A stretch of 64,000 nucleotides of DNA from Protula sp. h YS-2021 (taxonomy: Eukaryota; Annelida; Polychaeta; Sabellida; Serpulidae). Each line of letters opens with the position of its first letter. The first letter of the stretch is position 1. The position numbers and the translations under genes were made by a program. The stretch spans positions 53,446,510-53,510,509 of the forward strand of contig OX457024.1 of assembly GCA_949752745.1 (NCBI GenBank), in the 5' to 3' direction. This document shows positions 58,701 to 64,000 of the stretch, piece by piece. Under the pieces are notes generated by a model, which was not told the DNA's origin, ran no database searches, and worked only from the letters and a program-made list of their open reading frames with translations.

Positions 58701-60174
58701 GCTGAAGGTCTTGTGTACACATGTTCACTGAATATGAACGAATATTTTAATATTCATCGTTATTTTTCAAGTTAGATTACTATCCGTAACCTTAGGGGGT
58801 ATCTTGTGAAAAAACATTTTTCAAAACAATTTGTCTACTGAAATGATATGTAAAATACAATCTTATTGGATAATGATGTAGACCTGTTGGTTTGCGACAG
58901 ATTATATATATTTCTTCTAAACAAAACAGAGAAACATTCTTTGTTCATCGACCTTTAATTGCAGAAATGTCCGTCTTTTAAGGGCTATTGCTCATCTTGA
59001 TCTGAAAATCATATGTTTGCCAACTTAATTGAGATTAAACAATATGGTACTAATAATTATAATTTACAGGTTTTATTTTGTCAGATTTAGAGTCAGCATG
59101 TTGCATTTTGATTGTTTTTGTCTTGTTATTGTCTCCAATTGAAAAAGCTTTTGTTTTTATAGCATCCTGTAGTGCAGCAACTGTCCGTGATCTTAGGGGG
59201 TATTTTGAGAAGAATTATCAAAGGAACATGTTTTCATCTAAGACAGATAATAACATAGGAACCTGTAAGCTAGGCATTTAAACATAAGTTTAGCTACAGT
59301 ATGAAGGTATGTTTGATCTGAAAACCATATTGAATAAATGTATCTGAAACAATAACCACTATGTAAACGTCAGCCGTCTTAAGGGGTACTATTGTTGAGG
59401 GTCTTGGAGCATTTTGTCGATTCTTTAAATTAGACTAAAGCTTGTCTTGTTATGAAGCATAGTTAAAAACTATTGTTTTATTCAATGTTTCTACAGAATA
59501 ATTAATCCAGAATGCAATAGTCATAAAATCTCACAAAAAAATGAAAAATATTGATTTATTTTTTTGTGGAATTATTGTCCATGACATTAGGGATAGGTTG
59601 TAAAGAATGTTTAGAGGAACCACTCGTAGATTTAGAACGGATGAAAATTTTGTTAGCTACAAGATAATGTTTTGGCACTACTGAATTGTGCCAGCCAGCA
59701 TCCAAATATCTTTGATAATAAATCTAATTTTCAAATTGTGTGTGAGAAATATTTTGAAACTTTAGTTATATGACATTTTACTACAACTTATTCAAAGCTG
59801 AAGATCTTGTGTACACATGTTCGACGAATATAAACGAATATTTGAATATTCATCATTATTTTTCAAGTTAGACTACGTTCCGTAATCTTAGGGGGTATCT
59901 GGTGAAAAACATTTTTCAAAACAATTTGTCTACTGAAATGATATGTAAAATACAATCTTATTGGATAATGATGAAGACCTGTTGATTTTCGACAGATTAT
60001 ATATATTTCTTCTAAACAAAACAGAGAAACATTCCTTGTTCATCGACCTTTAATTGCAGAAATGTCCGTCGTTTTAAGGGCTATTGCTCATCTTGATCTG
60101 AAAATCATATGTTTGCCATATTAATTGAGATTAAACAATATGGTACTAATAATTATAATTTGCAGGTGTTATTT
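55799..60174. repeat. Local dimer higher-order block
   Basis: Alternate units share variants 2,188 bp apart: TTGTTCCAGCCAGC (56403 and 58591), GTTCACTGAATATG, CATCGTTATTTTT, ACTATCCGTAACC and GTTGGTTTGCGACAG. The units between carry the other forms. This indicates exchange of two-unit blocks. Confidence 0.6.
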
Positions 60175-63100
60175 TGTCAGATTTAGAGTCAGCATGTTGC
60201 ATTTTGATTGTTTTTGTGTTGTTATTGTCACAAATTGAAAAAGCTTTTGTTTTTATAGTATCTTTTAGTGGTGCAACTGTCCATGATCTAAGGGGGTATT
60301 TTGAGAAGAATTATCAAAGGAACATGTTTTCATCTTAGACAGATAATAACATAGGAACCTGTAAGCTAGGCATTTAAACATAAGTTTAGCTACAGTATGA
60401 AGGTATGTTTGATCTGAATACCATATTGAATAAATGTACTGAAACAATAACCACTATGTAAACGTCCGCCGTCTTAAAGAGTATTACTGTTGATGGTTTT
60501 GGAGTATTTTGTCGATTCTTTAAATTAGATTAAAGCTTGTCTTGTTATGAATCATAGCTAAAAACTGTTGTTTTATTCAATGTTTCTACAAAATAATTAA
60601 TCCAGAATGCAATAGTCATAAAATTTCACAAAAAGTGAAAAATAGATTTATTTTTTGTGGAATTATTGTCCATGACATTAGGGATAGGTTGTAAAGAATA
60701 TTTAGAGGAAGCATTAGTAGATTTAGAACGGATGAAAATTTTGTTAGCTACAAGATAATGTTTTGGCACTACTGAATTGTGCCAGCCAGCATCCAAATAT
60801 CTTAGATAATAAATCTAATTTTCAAATTGTGTGTGAGAAATATTTTGAAACGTTAGTTATATGACATTTTACTACAACTTACTCAAAGCTGAAGGTCTTG
60901 TGTACACATGTTCATTGAATATGAACGAATATTTGAATATTCATCATTATTTTTCAAGTTAGATTACTGCTCGTAATCTTAGGGTGTATCTTGTGAAAAA
61001 ACATTTTTCAAAACAATTTGTCTACTGAAATGAAATGTAAAATACAATCTTATTCGATAATGATGTAGACCTGTTGATTTTCGACAGATTATAGATATTT
61101 CTTCTTAACAAAACAGAGAAACATTCCTTGTTCATCGACCTTTAATTGCAGAAATGTCCGTCGTTTTAAGGGCTATTGCTCATCTTGATCTGAAAATCAT
61201 ATGTTTGCCAACTTAATTGAGATTAAACAATATGGTACTAATAATTATAATTTACAGGTGTTATTTTGTCAGATTTAGAGTCAGCATGTTGCATTTTGAT
61301 TGTTTTTGTGTTGTTATTGTCACAAATTAAGAAAGCTTTCGTTTTTATAGTATCCTTTAGTGGAGCAACTGTCCATGATCTTAGGGGGTATTTTGAGAAG
61401 AATTATCAAAGGCACATGTTTTCATCTAAGACAGATAATAACATAGGAACCTGTAAGCTCGGCATTTAAACATCAGTTTAGCTACAGTATGAAGGTATGT
61501 TTGATCTGAAAACCATATTGAATAAATGTATCTGAAACAATAACCACTATGTAAACGTCTGCCGTCTTAAGGGGTATTATTGTTGAGGGTCTTGGAGCAT
61601 TTTGTCGATTCTTTAAATTAGACTAAAGCTTGTCTTGTTATGTATCATAGCTAAAAACTGTTGTTTTTCTCACTGTTTATACAAAATAATTAAATCAGAA
61701 TGCAGCAGTTATAAAAGTTCACAAAAATGAAAAAAATTGATTTATTTTTTGTGGAATTATTGTCCATGACATTAGGGATAGGTTGTAAAGATGTTTAGAG
61801 GAAGCATTAGTAGATTTAGAACGGATGAAAATTTTGTTAGCTACAAGATAATGTTTTGGCACTACTGAATTGTGCCAGCCAGCATCCAAACATCTTTGAT
61901 AATAAATCTAATTTTCAAATTGCGTATGAGAAATGGTTTGAAACTTTAGTTTTATGACATTTTACGACAACTTATTCAAAGCTGAAGGTCTTGTGTATAC
62001 ATGTTCATTGAATATGAACGAATATTTGAATATTCATCATTATTTTTCAAATTACATTACTGTCCGCCATCTTAGGGGGTATCTTGTGAAAAAATTTTTT
62101 GAAAACAGCGTGTCAACTGAAATGATATATAAAATATAATCTTATCGGATAATGATGTAGACCTGTTGATTTTCAACAGATTATAGATATTTTTTCTAAA
62201 CAAAACAGAGAAACATTCGTTATTCAACGACCTTTAGTTTGAGAAATGTCCGTCGTTTTAAGGCTATTGCTCATCTTGTTCTTAAAATCATATGTTTGCC
62301 AACTTAATGGAGATTAAACAATATGGTACTAAACATTATAATTAACAGGTCAATTTTAGAATCACCATGTTGCATTTTGATTGTTTTTGTGTTGTTATTG
62401 TCACAAATTCAAAAAAGCTTTTGTTTTTATAGTACCCTTTAGTGGAGCAACTGTTCATGATCTTAGGGGATACTTTGAGAAGAATTATCAAAGGAACATG
62501 TTTTCATCTAAGACGGAAAATAACATAGGAACTTATAAGTTCGACATTTAAACATAGGTTTAGCTATAGTATGAAGGAATGTTTGATCTAAAAACCATAT
62601 TGAATAAATGTATCTAAAAGAATAACCACTATGTAAACGTCTGCCGTCTTAAGGGGTGTTATTGTTGAGGGTCTTGGAGCATTTTGTCGATTCTTTAAAT
62701 TAGACTAAAGCTTGTCTTGTTATGAAGCATGGCTTAAAACTGTTGTTTTACTCAATGTTTCTTCAAAATAATTAATTCAGAAAGCAAAAGTAATAAAATC
62801 TCATAAGATATGAAAAATATTGATGTATTTATTGTGGAATTGTTGTCCAAGACCTTAGGGGTAGTTTGTAAAGAATGTTTAGAGGAAGCAATTCTAGATT
62901 TAGAACAAATGAAAATTTCGTTAGCTACAAAATAATGATTTGGCACTACCGAATTGTGCCAGCCAGCATCCAAATATTTTTGATGATAAATCTAATTTTC
63001 AAATTGTGTATAAGAAACGGTTTGAAAGTTTAGTTATATGACATTTTACTACAACTTGGTCATTGAATATGAACGAATATTTGTATGTTTATCATTATTT

Positions 63101-63228
63101 TTCAAGTTAGATTACTGTCCGTAATCTTAGGGGGCATCTTCTGAAAAACATTTTTGAAAACAGTATGACTACTGAAATGATATATAAAATACAACCTTAT
63201 CGGATAATGATGTAGACCTGTTGATTTT

Positions 63229-64000
63229 CGGATAATTTTATCCATCGACTTATGGGGGATTAAGGTGTCCAGTCTTAGGGGCTACTAATTTCAATACTAG
63301 GTCAATAATTAACTATGTTCGTATTCAAAGCATTATGTAGATACCAATGCATTTCAACAAGTTTTAGACTAAATTTGACTATAAATCTGAATTTTTTAAA
63401 TGAGCCCCGAAGTGTCGAATAATTTTTTATCCATCGACCTATTGAGGATTAAGGTGTCCAGTCTTAGGGGCTACTAATTTCAATACCAGATCAATAATAA
63501 ATTATGTTTGTATTCAAATCTTTTTGTAGATACCAATGCATTTCAACATTTTAGACCAAATTTGACTATAAAACTGAATGTTTTAAATGAGCCCCGAAGA
63601 GTCGGATAATTTTTATCTATCGACTTATGGGGTATAAAGGTGTCCAGTCTTAGGGGCAAATAATTTCAATACCAGATCAATAATTCACTATGTTTGTATT
63701 CAAAGTATTATGTGGATACCAATGCATTTCAACAAGTTTTAGACCAAATTTGACTATAAATCTAAATTTTGTAAAAGAGATCCTAAGATTCGGTCAGTTT
63801 TTATCCGTTGTCTTAGGGTGTATTAAGCGTCCGATCTTAGGGGCTACTAATTAAAATACTGGATCGTTTGTTAATTGTGAAATTATTTTGTCGATCTAAA
63901 TGTTTTTAAGCATTGGTTAAACAAAATTTAATGATATATTTTAATTTTGCAGAATAGCCCCTAAGAATCGGGACAGTTTTTATCCGTTGACTTAGGGGGT
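63229..64000 (+). repeat. ~185-bp monomeric satellite with the same box, right edge
   Basis: Four units and a partial one start near 63229, 63414, 63601, 63791 and 63968 (TCGGATAATTTTTATCCATC, GACTTATGGGGGATTAAGG, GTGTCCAGTCTTAGGGGCTA, CCAATGCATTTCAACAAG). Each holds two box-like sites in direct orientation. An inverted CCCCTAAGA / CCCCGAAGA site lies near the end of the unit. The array runs off the window. Confidence 0.85.

Larger units (their letters stand above)
35735..63230. repeat. ~1,095-bp satellite, 25 tandem copies
   Basis: Register points (the TTG before CAGATTTAGAGTCAGCATG) fall at 35816, 36902, 38000, 39100, 40195, 41291, 42649, 43750, 44845, 45940, 47036, 48132, 49227, 50322, 51419, 52515, 53611, 54706, 55799, 56890, 57985, 59078, 60174, 61266 and ~62350. 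Spacing is 1084-1101 bp, except one unit enlarged by a SINE. Central copies differ at few positions. Copies 1 and 25 and their neighbours are clearly more diverged. Each unit contains five related boxes (see 37007-38104). Short frames of 67 (+) and 60 (-) codons recur in most copies, but the first starts with TTG, and stops or frameshifts break it in copies 5, 7 and 10. Confidence 0.97.

Noticed and set aside
36902..62139. 67-codon (+) and 60-codon (-) open frames repeated in most 1,095-bp units, the first with a hydrophobic stretch
   Set aside because: The + frame starts with TTG and is broken in copies 5, 7 and 10. Differences between copies are mostly amino-acid changing (I/T, G/A, N/H). 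Both strands are open at once in neighbouring parts. Copy-to-copy conservation is explained by homogenisation.
35735..64000. TTAGGG motifs suggesting telomeric repeats
   Set aside because: The hexamer occurs once per box with no tandem TTAGGG runs, so this is not telomere sequence.

Overview
This window is eukaryotic, AT-rich, non-genic repeat DNA. I find no protein-coding gene that I can support. There are no bacterial operons, rRNA or true tRNA genes, or CRISPR arrays. The repeat types (tandem-repeat-cored mobile elements ending in a hairpin, hAT-type elements, a tRNA-derived SINE, a Tc1/mariner relic, long satellite arrays) suggest a marine invertebrate, most likely a mollusc or another lophotrochozoan. 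That placement is inference from repeat style, not from a marker gene. The long open frames in the arrays arise because two array periods (51 and 114 bp) are multiples of three.

Layout. 1-1031: mostly unique and CpG-bearing at its start, with one weak candidate for a first coding exon and promoter near 513-610. 1032-6290: several degenerate hairpin-ended elements with ~140-bp and ~170-bp core repeats, then a 31-bp minisatellite. 6968-12079 and 13581-23454: two large composite elements with the same left end and the same right end (CTAA microsatellite, 12-bp-arm hairpin, CTAA). The second appears to carry a nested ~8-kb hairpin-ended element that contains about 60 copies of a 114-bp satellite. 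24543-31130: DNA transposon territory, with a hAT-type element (8-bp target duplication) that has swallowed two further hAT-like elements, another array of ~140-bp core repeats split by a 399-bp insertion, and more hairpin-ended element debris. 31130-32750: a 310-bp tandem repeat carrying eight perfect TGACGTCA sites, then a CA microsatellite and a terminal hairpin.

33128-64000 is the most striking part. About 31 kb of satellite DNA is built around one short box (GTCC, 5-9 nt, then TTAGGG(G), often followed by CTATTTTG). The box first appears as a perfect dyad in a 106-bp array directly downstream of an ACGG-type microsatellite (33151-33600). It then recurs five times in every unit of a ~1,095-bp satellite, which is present in 25 copies (35735-63230). 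It recurs again in ~185-bp monomers at the right edge (63229-64000). The long array is most homogeneous in the middle and most diverged at both edges, and it contains local dimer and trimer higher-order blocks. This resembles the layout of higher-order-repeat arrays at centromeres, flanked by monomeric satellite and carrying a conserved protein-binding box. Whether it is centromeric cannot be told from sequence alone. A 250-bp tRNA-derived SINE with a 13-bp target duplication interrupts one unit.

The genes do not 'work together' here. The unifying theme is how mobile-element ends and cores are converted into satellite DNA.
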